A DNA stretch of 64,000 nt. It comes from Nematostella vectensis. Taxonomy: Eukaryota; Cnidaria; Anthozoa; Actiniaria; Edwardsiidae. Positions 22,701-32,840 of the stretch are shown one piece after another. Under the pieces are notes generated by a model. That model made no database searches and was not told where the DNA came from. It was given only the letters and a program-made list of their open reading frames with translations. The stretch is from contig NC_064043.1 in NCBI RefSeq assembly GCF_932526225.1, positions 8,795,501 to 8,859,500 on the forward strand, in the 5' to 3' direction. Positions within the stretch are counted from its first letter, which is position 1, and every line of letters starts with the position of its first letter. Both the position numbers and the translations under genes were made by a program.

Positions 22701-25700
22701 CCCTAACATGGCCCTCTTTGGCTCCTGATAAACCAGTCAAGTTCCCACTTACTCATGTTGGTAACTTCTCCACAAAGCATTTCTTCCTGGAAAACCCTGC
22801 TGACGTGCCTGTGGTTGTCCAGGTGTTGCCATTGTCTGTATATCCGCCAGGCTTCCTGGATGTCATCTCTGATAGGTAAGGAAGGAATTCTCACTGATTG
22901 GCGTTCAAGGGTAGTATTATAACTGATAGGTAAGGAAGGAATTCTTACTTATTAGCTTACAAGGGTTATATTATAACTGATACGTAATGAAGGAATTCTC
23001 ACTGATTAGCTTACAAGGGTAATATCATCTTTGATAGGTAAGGAAGGATTTCCCACTGATTAGCTTACAAGGGTAATATCATCTCTGATAGGTAAGGAAG
23101 GAATTCCCACTGATTAGCTTAAAGGGTAATATCATCTCTGATAGGTAAGAAAGGAATTCTCACTGATTAGCTTACAAGGGTAATATTATAACTTATAGGT
23201 AAGGAAGGAATTCTCACTGATAAGCTTACAAGGGTAATATCATCTCTTATAGCTTACACGAGGCTGACGGTCATGCCTCAATAAATACTCATTGTGCGTG
23301 CGTGCATTTATACTCTTTTCTTTACTGCAGGTTTGATACAGATACCTACAGCCTAGAACAATCTAAAAACGTGTTTTCATTACCAGGCTCGTACCAGCCG
23401 AAGGTACAGTGTGCACTCTTGAATCTTGCGGCGCATGGTACAAACTCCTGTTTGTTGTAAGATATATATTCCGTGAATATTGCAGCTCTATAATGTAATT
23501 TGCATTCTTACACGTCATGATCCATCGTCACTTTTGCATTAAAAAATGTATCAGAAATATTGCAGCTCTATAATGTAATTACATTCTCACATGCCGTTAT
23601 CCATTGTCATTTTGGATTCAAACTCCTTTTAAAATGTACCCTTTAATCTTGTGGCTCTCTATCTCTATATATTTTTTTACAATATATTCTTTTGTATCAG
23701 AATATACTGGACATCGAGCCGTCAGATTTACAAGAAAAACTAGGGGTTACCCCTGCCGACCATACCTTAGTCACCATACTCGGTCCACGCTCCCGGGAGA
23801 AGATCACGGTTCAGTTTTCACCACAGGATGACCGGTTCAGCAGCTCGGTGCTGTTGTTGCGCAATAACCTGACGGTAGTGGACATAGTGGCCGTGCAGGG
23901 ACAGGGTGCGAGGGGCGAGTTCATGTTGAACGGCAGAAAGCCGGGACTTGACAGCACACTACTCTTCGAGCTCAAGTCTGTCCACCTTTCAGAGTGTCAC
24001 AGTAAGTAGAACCGAACTAAGCGGTCTCTGTATTTTATGGTCACTTTCATCTTCCCCGTACTGGAGTACCTGACCTCTTTTTAGCGCTTACCTCTCTTAT
24101 GCCATTGTCACGATATCGATGCTCCAGTTTGATTATACAATATTCAATATACTGCAAACTCTCATCAATGGTTTCTGCTAAGCCGCCTTCTGGTTCCTCC
24201 GAGTCAAACTAACTAAATAAGCTGACGTGAATAATTTCAGGGCTGGCCCCACTTCAAGGAAGTCAGCTTTTTAAATTTAAATATATTCCAAATTTCGTCA
24301 CAAAGAAGTACATCATTTCATTACAAACTCTACCAAGTATTTCAAAGTGCAATGGTGTGCTCTGTCTCCGGCTGTAATCTCTCCTCCTGTCTGTATCCCT
24401 ATACAGGTTCTCACGAGCGACGTAAGCGGAAGCGGAGACGGAAGCGTAAGAGTCTTATGTCGCGTGAGAACCGGCTCGACGTAATCGCAAGAAGAACGGG
24501 AAGTTTTGATAATCTTACGTCTATGCTACGCTTACGTCGGGTGAAAACCTGATCGACGTAAGCATAAGCGGAACATAAGCATAAATTAACCAAACTCGTC
24601 GAGGAGGTATGGGAACTAAGCTTGCGTAAAACCTTGCGTTTACGTCGAGCCGGTCGTCAGCGACATAAGACTCATACGCTTCCGTCTCCGCTCACGCTAA
24701 CGTCGTCGTGAGAACCAGCCTTATATACTCCCGGTCTTCTTCTCCAACAGAAGACACTCCCCGTACCCGCACACTGGCACCAATATCTGTGAAGAAGGTG
24801 CTGACGGCTACGAATCCCGGCCAGCTCGCTATCCAGGTCAACTCCATCAGCATCAGCGGGTACGAGTGTGAGGGGTATGGCTTCAAGGTGCTCAACTGCA
24901 AGTCCTTCATCCTTAACCCCAACACCTCGAGAAGGATCGAGATAGCGTGAGTCATGACACTCTTTGATGTCATGTTACTGTATAACTATAGCGCGGCTAT
25001 ATCTCGCATGTTTATGCCAGACTATCCTGCCATATGAATCTGTATAACTGCAACTGTATAACTATCCCTTGCAGGTTTACGCCCAATATCCCTATGTCAT
25101 ATGTTACTATATAACTAAAAGTGTGGCTATCTCGCAGGTTTACGCCAGACTTCACCATGTCTCGTGTGACGCGGAAACTCGAAGTCAAGTCCACGTTTGG
25201 CCCCGTTATGGAATTCATGCTCGTTGCTACCATTCCCCCGCATCTTCTTCCTCTCTGCGCGGCCGCCACTGGGCGGTCAAACTGGGGACCCATCGTCCAG
25301 GGCATCATGGCCATTGCCATGGGTGTCGTTTGCGTGTTTGTCGTCATGGCGGCATACTCTGAAGCTAAGAAGATTCTCGGTGTGTGTTTGAGGGATCGAC
25401 CGATATTCGATATGAATGCTGAAGAGATTGGTCAAGTATTTGACCTGAACGCCATCGCAGGCGTCAAGCCAAAGTACGTGGGATATGCCTCCCCCCACCC
25501 CCCCCCCCCCCCCCCCCCGCTCCGCCTACACACATCCCACTGACGTTATTCGAATTTTCTCATAACTCACTCCGTGCGGTATCCACACCAATCAATGGCT
25601 TGCATTATTTCAACTGTCGTACTAGACATTTGACGGTACACAGCAAATTGATTGGCCAAGGCTGTTTGAGTGACAACTGTGCATAACTCTGAACGAGTAA

Positions 25701-28094
25701 AAATGGTATTCATAACTAGTGCAGTATTCATGGCTAAAACGTTTTATTTCCCCTCTATTAACAGAATGCACGCAGAGAATCGCCACGTGATTCCCAAGCG
25801 GATTCGATCACATGACTCCAAAGCAGACGAGAAAACAACTAGCACAAACACCACGGCATCGGCCTCTACACAATCACCTACAAATAACAATGTAAATAAG
25901 AATAACGGGAATGGACCTTCACAGGACTCCGGGAGCACACGGAACAGGAGTCCGAAACAAGCATCAGCTGGCGAAACAGATAGATCTTCAAGGGCTGGTT
26001 CGGTTGATTCTTTAGATGGAACTAAGAAAAATAAAGACACCAAGCAGAAGGAAAGTCGCACTAGGAACGCTGAATCCAGCCGCAAATCGGACACGTATAG
26101 AGGAGCGAACGAGTCCAGGAGAGACTACAGAGCTCCTGTTGCGGATATCGATGAGCTGAAGCAGTCTATTGCCAATGTTCAGGAACAGGAGGAGTATGTA
26201 TTAAGCTCTTATATAAGCTGTGCTGAGAACAGAAAAGACACGAAAGATAACAAATCCAAATCTAAAAAGAAATCTAAGAATACAAAGCGAGACGAAAAGG
26301 AACAAAGATTCGAGAATATAAAGGACCGCGCGGCTCCATCTCAGGATAGGTACGACGATGCCTACTCCGATGATAGCGGAAGTGACGGCTCGGACAAGAC
26401 AGGGCAGGAAGTAAAAGTCAACCAATCAAACGACAGACGCAGACGTGTTAGCTTACCAAATGATTCCACTTTAAGGCGTGACCAACAACGTGGGCATCAG
26501 AAGAAAAACGAGGGCCGACCTCGGATGCTGGACATACCTGGACGCATGAAGGATCGGACGGCTGCGTTACAGGCCGAAGCACGTGAACCTGGCCCCACCT
26601 CTCCTCACGCCATCGCTGCCGCCGTAATGTCTCATCTGGAAAAGACCCTCCCTAGTACGACCAAGGAGAACTGCAATGACACAGACAACAGGCGAAAAGC
26701 CTCGGGGAAAGCGACCGGAAATGCTCAGTCGCCCACGAATCTGAGTAGTCGCAGTAGCAGCTATAGTAGTATCGTGAGTGACGGTTCGTCCTCCGGCGGG
26801 GACCACGCGCATGCGCTCAAGCACAGGCTCACGTCCACCAAGTCTATGCCAGTAGGCGACAGGAGCAGTCCGTCTTTGCTGGACAACGGCTTTGAACAAG
26901 GTATAGAGAAACCGTTCGTGACTTTTTATTGGAAGTACGCATCGAGCTTGGGGGGTGGGGGGGGGTGAGGTGGGGGGGGGAGGGTGGCATTTAATTTGAC
27001 CAGTTTGGCTAATGGTAGAACTCCCCATCAGGGGAAAGGGAGTCAGGAGTGGGGGTCATACGTCATTTACATCATTCACACAACAGTCTATAGAGTAGTA
27101 GTGTTTGCCTGTTTCGATGTCGTTTTTTTTTTGGATGAATTGCGAGATTGTATGATTGATTGATGGAAATTGTTGGGCTTTGTGTATCATATTATTCCAT
27201 TGTCTGGTGTCTTCTAAAATCCAACTATAACAAGTTTGATTGGCAGGCTCTGGAAAACACAGGCATCCCGAGCGTCTGGGTATGTCAGCTCTGAGGCGAA
27301 GTCCCTGGTCCATTTCTAGTGATTCTGCACTTGCCCCTGGCGCCCGCAGTCCAGTCATCCAGCGTCCATTCAAGTCCCTACGCCAGCAAAATGGTTCCCC
27401 ACTGTACGAGAGCCAGCCATTCCGCCGAAACAGACCGCAGATCGGAGCTAACGCCAAGAAAACGCAGGGGGTCTATGATCTCAGCACCTTCGGTGTCTCG
27501 GACAGATCAGCCGTGACCCGAGCAAGGCCGAGCGTCTGGTCGCAGATGAGTAGCTTTAATGGTAACGAGAGTCTCTTCAGTTCTCCCCCAGCCCAAGATG
27601 ACCACTTCAGCATGTCCGGACGGCCTGCCAATAACTGGGTCAACTTCCTTGATGTCGACCGGGTGACGCCATCCATCGCCCGCACAGACACACCCAACAA
27701 CCGGACGGTGTCCGAGATCTGGGATGCCGGGAACATGCCGGCTGAGGGCGACGGTTGGTCGTTGTGTGGTCCTCCACTCCATCCTGAGTTCAACCCGAGA
27801 GCCGAGTGTGAGTCGGACCCCGTGGACTCCCTCTTCAGCGAGGTCCCCCCTGAGTGGTCCACCCTCCCGTCCCCTGAGCAAAACGCGTTTGGTGGTGACT
27901 CATCCTGGGCATCACCTGATATGTCTGCGATCTGGGGGGAGCAGTACTCCATTCCCAGCTCTGAGAGTCTCCCAGTAAGCAGCGCTTATCAGCCATCCGG
28001 TACCCAGTCCCCCACCAGCACGTTCACCAGCCTCGCGGACCTGGGCTCTGGAATGATTTGGCCTCAGACGCAGTGGTCTAACGGCAAGGATTAG
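7678..28094 (+). CDS. TMEM131: TMEM131-family transmembrane protein
   Basis: Exons are 7678-7780, 7957-8009, 8381-8406, 9196-9255, 10672-10795, 11112-11225, 11877-11999, 12417-12497, 14030-14183, 14635-14691, 14790-14851, 15139-15186, 15588-15645, 15909-16017, 16088-16241, 16378-16548, 18772-18876, 19010-19156, 19898-20002, 20346-20432, 20618-20767, 21003-21078, 21996-22110, 22636-22875, 23331-23403, 23701-24001, 24751-24946, 25138-25473, 25765-26900 and 27247-28094. All junctions are GT-AG with consistent phase, giving 5412 bases and 1803 residues, close to human TMEM131 (about 1880). Family hallmarks include NPYRLRPFLGARVPVN, VVEMYSSG, EIPPYET, NHTAFIRIKT, FGTLRT, EIQITTDYE, FLENPADVPV, VQGQGARGEF and GYECEGYGFKV. 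Known role: animal TMEM131 proteins bind procollagen through lumenal PapD-like domains and the TRAPPIII complex through the cytoplasmic tail, to promote collagen secretion from the ER. The choice between TMEM131 and TMEM131L is not meaningful for a cnidarian. Confidence 0.93.
8381..8406 (+). CDS. TMEM131: TMEM131 exon 3: 26-base micro-exon
   Basis: A 26-base exon between TTCTAG and GTAAAG encodes GDGSVRDR plus two bases of an Arg codon. It is the only segment I found between 8010 and 9195 that enters in phase 0 and exits in phase 2, which the flanking exons require. Its identity rests on phase and splice signals only, as this part of the family is not conserved. Confidence 0.6.
9196..12497 (+). 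CDS. TMEM131: TMEM131 exons 4-8: N-terminal PapD-like region
   Basis: Five exons encode the most conserved part of the protein: IRFDPPYLDFLEQPVGMP, HFHASFF, NTTFDVVFLARL, ENTLFIHTSKGVYPYQVFG, GIPNPYRLRPFLGARVP and VVEMYSSGQDLHLELPSG. This is the PapD/MSP-like beta domain that binds procollagen in animals. The residues match family sequences almost without gaps, so function is likely retained. Confidence 0.92.
12572..13134. mobile_element. non-autonomous inverted-repeat DNA transposon, copy 1
   Basis: Begins CAGGGCTTCTGGAATTAC and ends with its inverse, closing in CCAGAAGCCCTG. It is flanked by the direct repeat TCTAAA (12566-12571 and 13135-13140). Many AAATTACGCGG-type motifs lie near both ends, like transposase-binding subterminal repeats. 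The interior has no transposase. It lies in the intron between TMEM131 exons 8 and 9 and is a sister of the element at 16734-17328. Confidence 0.88.
13290..13385 (+). mobile_element. tRNA-derived SINE-like or tRNA-like fragment
   Basis: GGCCTAGTTTGTTAACGC resembles a tRNA D-arm/A-box, and GGTTCAAATCC at 13344-13354 matches the RNA polymerase III B-box. The two are spaced as in a tRNA-derived SINE head. No clean cloverleaf can be folded, so this is not called a functional tRNA. Confidence 0.5.
13415..13618 (+). other. orphan open frame within a TMEM131 intron
   Basis: Frame ending at TAG 13616-13618 and encoding about 67 residues, including LLKLHFTNLSL and VTMLTNNTHKGVLYLEAS. Its composition is more protein-like than its surroundings and the pattern hints at a beta-sandwich strand repeat, but I do not recognise a family. 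Its possible acceptors are in the wrong phase to join TMEM131 exon 8. It could be a captured gene fragment moved by the adjacent SINE-like unit. Confidence 0.25.
16734..17328. mobile_element. non-autonomous inverted-repeat DNA transposon, copy 2
   Basis: Same family as 12572-13134, with CAGGGCTTCTGGAATTAC at the left and GTAATTCCAGAAGCCCTT at the right. It is flanked by TACTAT on both sides (16728-16733 and 17329-17334). The conserved interior includes a shared stretch around GCGAGTTTTCATTGGCTCCT. A duplicated copy of its target region without the element lies just upstream at about 16583-16640. Confidence 0.9.
17603..17628. repeat. (GAT)n microsatellite
   Basis: About nine GAT triplets in a TMEM131 intron. 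Confidence 0.85.
18690..18791 (+). repeat. 51-bp tandem duplication spanning a 3' splice site
   Basis: Two adjacent 51-base copies start at 18690 and 18741. Each contains the pyrimidine tract, TTCTTCTAG and the first exon bases TATGTGGTGAATGGTATT. The downstream copy is the real acceptor of exon 18772-18876. The upstream copy would read TAG after six codons. Confidence 0.92.
22111..22520 (+). repeat. 56-bp minisatellite carrying the exon end and 5' splice site
   Basis: About eight units of 56 bases follow exon 21996-22110 without a gap. Each carries CAATCTGGAAACACAGC and GTAAGTACC, the exon end and donor. Donor copies lie at 22111 (real), 22167, 22223, 22279, 22335 and 22391; units seven and eight have lost the donor. 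Units alternate in two variants (TTGGAG with GTAC, CTAAAG with GTTC), so the higher-order period is 112. Confidence 0.93.
22876..23265 (+). repeat. about 53-bp minisatellite carrying the exon end and 5' splice site
   Basis: Seven full units and one partial unit follow exon 22636-22875. Each has TCATCTCTGATAG and GTAAGGAAGGAATTC, or close variants such as TAACTGATAGGTAAGG, plus an intronic stretch ending GCTTACAAGGGTA. Most units keep a usable donor; one reads CGTAATG and the last has lost it. Confidence 0.92.
23480..23622. repeat. short tandem duplication in a TMEM131 intron
   Basis: Two diverged copies of a segment beginning ATATTGCAGCTCTATAATG start at about 23480 and 23555. They are purely intronic. 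Confidence 0.7.
24406..24716. mobile_element. fold-back MITE next to a 3' splice site
   Basis: GGTTCTCACGAGCGACGTAA at the left is matched by its inverse ending CGTCGTGAGAACC at the right. Arms of about 75-80 bases (24406-24485 and 24639-24716) surround a centre rich in ACGTAAGC motifs. No target duplication is obvious. The right end lies 34 bases from the exon starting at 24751, so the element abuts the branch point and pyrimidine tract. Confidence 0.82.
25000..25145 (+). repeat. 63-65-bp tandem repeat spanning a 3' splice site
   Basis: Three copies of a segment with TATAACTA, a pyrimidine or GC stretch, and GCAGGTTTACGCC occur at about 25010, 25075 and 25138. The third is the true acceptor of the membrane-span exon. 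The second is an intact CAG/GTTTACGCC decoy; the first is decayed to GCATGTTTATGCC. Confidence 0.85.
25138..25473 (+). CDS. TMEM131: TMEM131 exon 28: transmembrane segment
   Basis: Encodes FTPDFTMSRVTRKL, the end of the last lumenal beta domain, then a single span GIMAIAMGVVCVFVVMAAY, followed by basic and acidic cytoplasmic residues. This matches the family: human TMEM131 has FTPDFT in the same place and one span of the same type. The lumenal side is N-terminal. Confidence 0.92.
25497..25518. repeat. C homopolymer
   Basis: A run of about 20 C, with one interruption, in the TMEM131 intron after the membrane-span exon. Related G runs are near 3187, 4733, 5960, 26946, 57222, 61518 and 63620. 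Confidence 0.9.
25765..26900 (+). CDS. TMEM131: TMEM131 exon 29: charged cytoplasmic tail
   Basis: A 1136-base exon rich in Lys, Glu, Ser and Asn, without a folded domain. It contains SSYSSIVSDGSSSGGDHAH followed by LKHRLTSTKSMPVG, which corresponds to the conserved SYSSIV...KHKLTKAASLPG region of the vertebrate tail. It is predicted to be disordered. The tail in animals contacts TRAPPC8. Confidence 0.88.
27247..28094 (+). CDS. TMEM131: TMEM131 exon 30: C-terminal tail and stop
   Basis: Phase-1 last exon of about 282 codons ending at TAG 28092-28094. It has repeated Trp-centred motifs such as NNWVNFLDVD, VSEIWDAGN, GDSSWASPDMSAIWG and GMIWPQTQWSNG, as in the vertebrate C-terminus, where Trp-rich motifs recur. 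It has no glycosylation or membrane signals. Confidence 0.88.
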
Positions 28095-29091
28095 GAAATG
28101 AGATTGCGGGATAATTTAATGACGCGCTGGCCGAGCCGGACTATGTTGCTATAATTTTCACGCGTGTCGTAAGCGTTGGTCATCAGCAGAACGTAAAACG
28201 AATAATAGCCCAGGCTGGGGCAAGCGAACTGGGGCAAGCGAATGGAGACGAGGCTTTCGGTTAAACAGCGAAACCATAGTCGGCACTTTACTGTTACCTG
28301 CATGAGAGTCTAAGATAAGCGTCTCTAGGAAAAAAAGCCACAAGAACCCTGTTAGATACTGTTTTTTTCTGTTTCGGAGTTTTCCTTTTCGGTCGGTTGC
28401 TCTGTCAATCAGCAATTAGATAACATTGAATTCGAGAAGAAATTAAAACACGCAGCCCTTGCAAAATTCTACTGGACACCCGTTAGGAATACACGGAAAA
28501 AAACTGTCCACTTCGGTATTGCTTGTTTTAAATTGTGCGATTTGTATTATTCTGCGAACTCTTGTCGTAATTTTGTTGCTTTCTGGCTTTTGTCATTCAA
28601 ACTAACGTAACGATTTTGTGCCTTTTGGTTGGCCAGCTGCTTGCGGATAAGTGGGGTTATTGGAAATCATTTCAGTGTTGGCCAATGAAAACGCTTCGAG
28701 GAGTTTAAATGACGGAGGCAAAAAGTCGATTGAGCTATTGAAAATCGTCGGCGAGAGCTCGCAGAATACTGAAACCCGCCTTAGTTCAAACTTTCGCCTC
28801 TTGCTCGGAGCGGTTCTATTCTCAGTCGCCCTCTGTCGCCTGGGGACGAAAACGCTGGCCCCTTCAGTATCCCCCGCGCGGTTTAAACGCTGCGGTCTTA
28901 TAAAAAGTGATAAAGCACACTTCCGTCTATCTTGCTGTGTAAGCGATATTTATAAGTCACCCTTTTATGGTATTTATTGTGTTTTAGCACACCGGACTAT
29001 TCCACTTGTCAGCTATGTTGTTTAGGACTTTTTTTAAAATTGGTCACGGTTTTGTACTGTAAAGGTTTTATACTAGTCGTTGGTAAATAAA
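28095..29091 (+). other. probable TMEM131 3' UTR
   Basis: About 1 kb of non-coding DNA leads to AATAAA at 29086-29091, the first clear poly(A) signal after the stop. An open frame at 28651-29025 has no recognisable family and is best taken as chance. Confidence 0.45.
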
Positions 29092-30308
29092 GCGTTTTGT
29101 AGAATGATATGGTTGTTAAGTCATGACTTGCTTCTGAGCCTGCTGGATAAAAAGAGGGTGGAGGGGTATGGGCGTGGTCATCAGGGAGGTACTGTTGTCT
29201 ATCCTATCCTATCAGATAAAGGTCAGCATCAGTACGAAAGCCGGAGCGAAAGAGCTTCGCTTTGCTCAAATCGTTGTCGCCTCTGGTACCCAGGGTAGAA
29301 AGCCGGAGAAATAAAGGAAACTCCTAGAAAAAAAGGGAAATTTAGTTCTTTTTGCACTATTGAAGTGCAAAAAAGGCAAGAAAAAGGCATTATTAAAAAA
29401 GGCATTATTAAAAAAAATATAAAAAATTATTAAAAAAGGCATTCTTTCGAACTTCTTTGTTGGATATGTCCCATCGCCATTTCCTATATTCGTAAGACAA
29501 TCAAACGCTTTATTTCGTCTGTCCAGTGCCTCTCCCTTTTCTTTGGCCTTTTCTGCACAACAAGCGTTCCCGTGTGTTTTGAGCGCAAAGAAACCCAGAA
29601 ACCGACGAGAAGTTCGATGAGCGAGACAGCGCGAAAAAATGGGGCGAGTGCAAGTCTAACTTCTCGCCGGTTTCCATTCGCTAATCCATTCGCAAATTCC
29701 AATCAAATTCAATTTCCATTTTGGAATTTGAAAGTTTATCTATGCTTTCTTTTGGCTACGATTGATGTATATGAATGGTTTTAAAAGCTTTAAGCAACTT
29801 ATCATGCATGAACCAGCGAGAGTTTTTTTGTTTGCTTTCGATTGCTTCATAGATTGTTCTAGTTTCGTATCCATTCATTTCAATGTAAAGAAATCTGCAT
29901 ATACCCCCATGTATCGCACTATTCATGTATTGCTTCAGTGAGTTTGCTCGCCTTAGAACGAGCAACTGAAGTATAACACACTATCATGCTAACTTCATTC
30001 ATAACTTCGTCGTAATATCCACGATCCGTATTTAAAGCAAATAAACATGAAGCGATCGACTTGGATTGCATCTGATCAAAGCCATTTTATCACGGGTAAA
30101 CCAGACGAAATGTTCGTTATCGAATCGGTTCACCTCCTCCCCACTCGTAATAAAATCCAACATTAATTATTCCAAGAGTGAATGTATAAATCGAAGAGCA
30201 GTCTACAACCGGACACGGTATGGTCCTAACAAAGACGAGTATTGTGCTATTTAATCAATCTTTTTTTTTCTCCATTTTAACCACCAATGAGTATTTCTTG
30301 CTTCTTGG
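29092..30308. other. intergenic DNA, no gene seen
   Basis: AT-rich sequence with short repeats of AAAAAGGCATTATT near 29380-29440. No exon with matching splice signals was found on either strand. Confidence 0.6.
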
Positions 30309-30469
30309 GACTTGGGAAAAGAATGGAAATGGAATATAGGAAAAACAGGAGAAACAGCGAAAACCGACGAGAAATTCGAGGAGCGAGATTTTGACCGCTC
30401 GAGAAATGGGGCGAGAGCAAAAAAGGAAGGAGGGGAAGTACTGCGAATATAACCAAAACCCGTCACCAC

Positions 30470-31425
30470 CACTACCAGCATTAGCACTATAACTACCAGT
30501 ATTACCACTATAACTACCAGTACTACCACTATAACTACCAGCATTACCACTATAACTACCATCGCTACCACTACAACTACCAGCACTACCACTATAACTA
30601 CCAGCATTACCACTATAACTACCAGTACTACCACTATAACTACCAGCATTACCACTATAACTACCAGCATTACCACTATAACTACCATCGTTACCACTAC
30701 AACTACCAGCATTACCACTATAACTACCAGTATTACCACTATAACTACCAGTATTACCACTATAACTACCATCATTACCATTATAACTACCAGCATTACC
30801 ACTATAACTACCAGCACTACCACTACAACTACCAGCATTACCACTATAACTACCAGCATTACCACTATAACTACCATCATTACCATTATAACTACCAGCA
30901 TTACCACTATAACTACCAGCACTACCACTACAACTACCAGCATTACCACTATAACTACCAGTATTACCACTATAACTACCAGCATTACCACTATAACTAC
31001 CAGCATTACCACTATAACTACCAGCATTACCACTATAACTACCAGCATTAGCACTATAACTACCAGTATTATCACAATAACTACCAGCACTACCACTATG
31101 ACTACCAGCATTACCACTATAACTACCAGCATAACCACTATAACTACCAGCACTACCACTATAACTACCAGCATTACCACTATAACTACCAGCACTACCA
31201 CTATAACTACCAGCATAACCACTATAACTACCAGCACTACCACTACAACTACCAGCATTACCACTATAACTACCAGCATTACCACTACAACTACCAGCAT
31301 TACCACTATAACTACCATCGTTACCACTATAACCACCAGCATTACCACTATAACTACCAGCATTACCACTATAACTACCAGCATTAGCACTATAACTACC
31401 AGCATTACCACTAATATACAGATTT
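30470..31425. repeat. 21-bp minisatellite array A1
   Basis: About 45 units of the type ACTACCAGCATTACCACTATA with point variants (GCACTACC, GTATTACC, TCGTTACC). Because 21 is a multiple of three and the unit lacks stops in several frames, long spurious open frames arise on both strands. Confidence 0.95.
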
Positions 31426-31811
31426 AGGCACTGCCTAAAGCGGAGCCAGCATATCCTCCAAATTCACAAGCATAGAATAGAAAGTTTTTGACTTTTCCTT
31501 ACTCAAAAAGCAAGGAGAAGGGGTAAGGGCAATCAATAGCTGGAACATAGTACACCACAGAATGATGCATTATATGCTTTTTATAATTTCTAGTGTTCTA
31601 AAATAGCTACCCACCCAGAGGGTTTCTTTACATAAAACAAACTTTATTTATTTGATTTATATATTTTTTTATTCCTTGTTTCTTGCTTGATACGCCTGAA
31701 AAAAAAAAAAAAAAACAGAAAAAAAACATTGAAAAAAAGTTTTGATTCTCCTGCAACTCCAAATGCTCTGCTCCAGAAAATTCATTACTTTCTATTTTAC
31801 TCAAGCATATA

Positions 31812-32650
31812 CAGTCGAAGCTCTCTGAGCGACCGCTCTCGTAAGCGACCAGCTCCGATAACGACCACGATCACGAATCACCGATTGAATTGTCAAACAA
31901 ACTCTGTATGAATTCTAAGCTCTCGTAAGCGACCAACTTATCGGTGCGACCAGCTCCGTAAACGACCAGAATTTCAAACCACCAACTGAGATTTTCATTT
32001 TTTTTTAAGCTCTCGTAAGCGACCACAATGATTTTTGGCTTTACAACACCAGCCAACACCTGATAAACATCATATCCAATGCATGCTGAAATCACATATA
32101 AAGCGTAGTAGGCAACCATGTGGGCAACCAGTAGGCAACCATTAAAGAATTTCATAATTACAATTTTCTTAACTTCAATTTCAACCATGGGATTGACATT
32201 TCTTTGTCTCCAGAAAATTTATAAATGAAGGAATTTCTAGTCCATTACCAGCTCCACGATTTATCCTTTTTCCAGTTACAATAGCCATCCACTTGTTTGT
32301 TCGACGCTTTGGAATCGGCTAACAAAAGACGCCATGCGATCGTCGTAGACGCAGAAGATATTCTCATGACGAAAAGCGCTTAAGTCGTCGATGTAAACGA
32401 GCATAACAAGCTACTTTGCGTAGAATTAATTGCTATTAAATAAAACAACTCGCTCTCATGATAAGTCAAATACCTAGTTTTAAAAGTTTTAAGATTCCAG
32501 CGTTTTAATTAAGCTCCCGTAAGCGACCAACACCTATTGTTCAAGTTTTTGACGCCCAGTGGTCGCTTATGAGAGCAACCTCTCGTAAGAGACCAGCTCC
32601 GTTAACGACCACAATTTTTAGTTCCCAAGGTGGTCGCTTACGAGAGCTTA
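31812..32650. mobile_element. decayed pogo/Tigger-like inverted-repeat element
   Basis: The left end CAGTCGAAGCTCTCTGAGCG runs into repeated CTCTCGTAAGCGACCA motifs, and the right end GTGGTCGCTTACGAGAGCTT is inverted. The CAGTCGAA...GCGACCA pattern is like pogo-group termini. No transposase remains. The same element is at 41278-42115 in unit 2. Confidence 0.55.
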
Positions 32651-32699
32651 TCGAGTGGTGGCTTGTTTCTTATGCCCTTTATAAATTCTGTAGGTTCAT

Positions 32700-32840
32700 G
32701 GCTGTCAACCTAACTTGGACAGAAATCTTGTGAAATCGGGTGAAATACAGAGAATGTATGAACATTCTCACAAAAATTAGGCTTGGTCCTAAATCTGGTG
32801 ACATCCGCCTAATGCGTGAGTTGACAGCCTTGTAGGTTGA
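32700..32840. mobile_element. small MITE-like inverted repeat
   Basis: GGCTGTCAACCTAACTTGG at the left and GTGAGTTGACAGCC at the right form short inverted ends around about 110 bases. A duplicate is at about 42166-42299 in unit 2. Confidence 0.4.

Noticed and set aside
28651..29025. 124-residue frame after TMEM131
   Set aside because: It lies between the stop and the first poly(A) signal and has no similarity to a known family; treated as 3' UTR.
30251..31411. 386-residue minus-strand frame of repeating MLVVIVV
   Set aside because: It follows the 21-bp minisatellite, is open in other frames too, and has no start or splice context. It is a repeat artefact.
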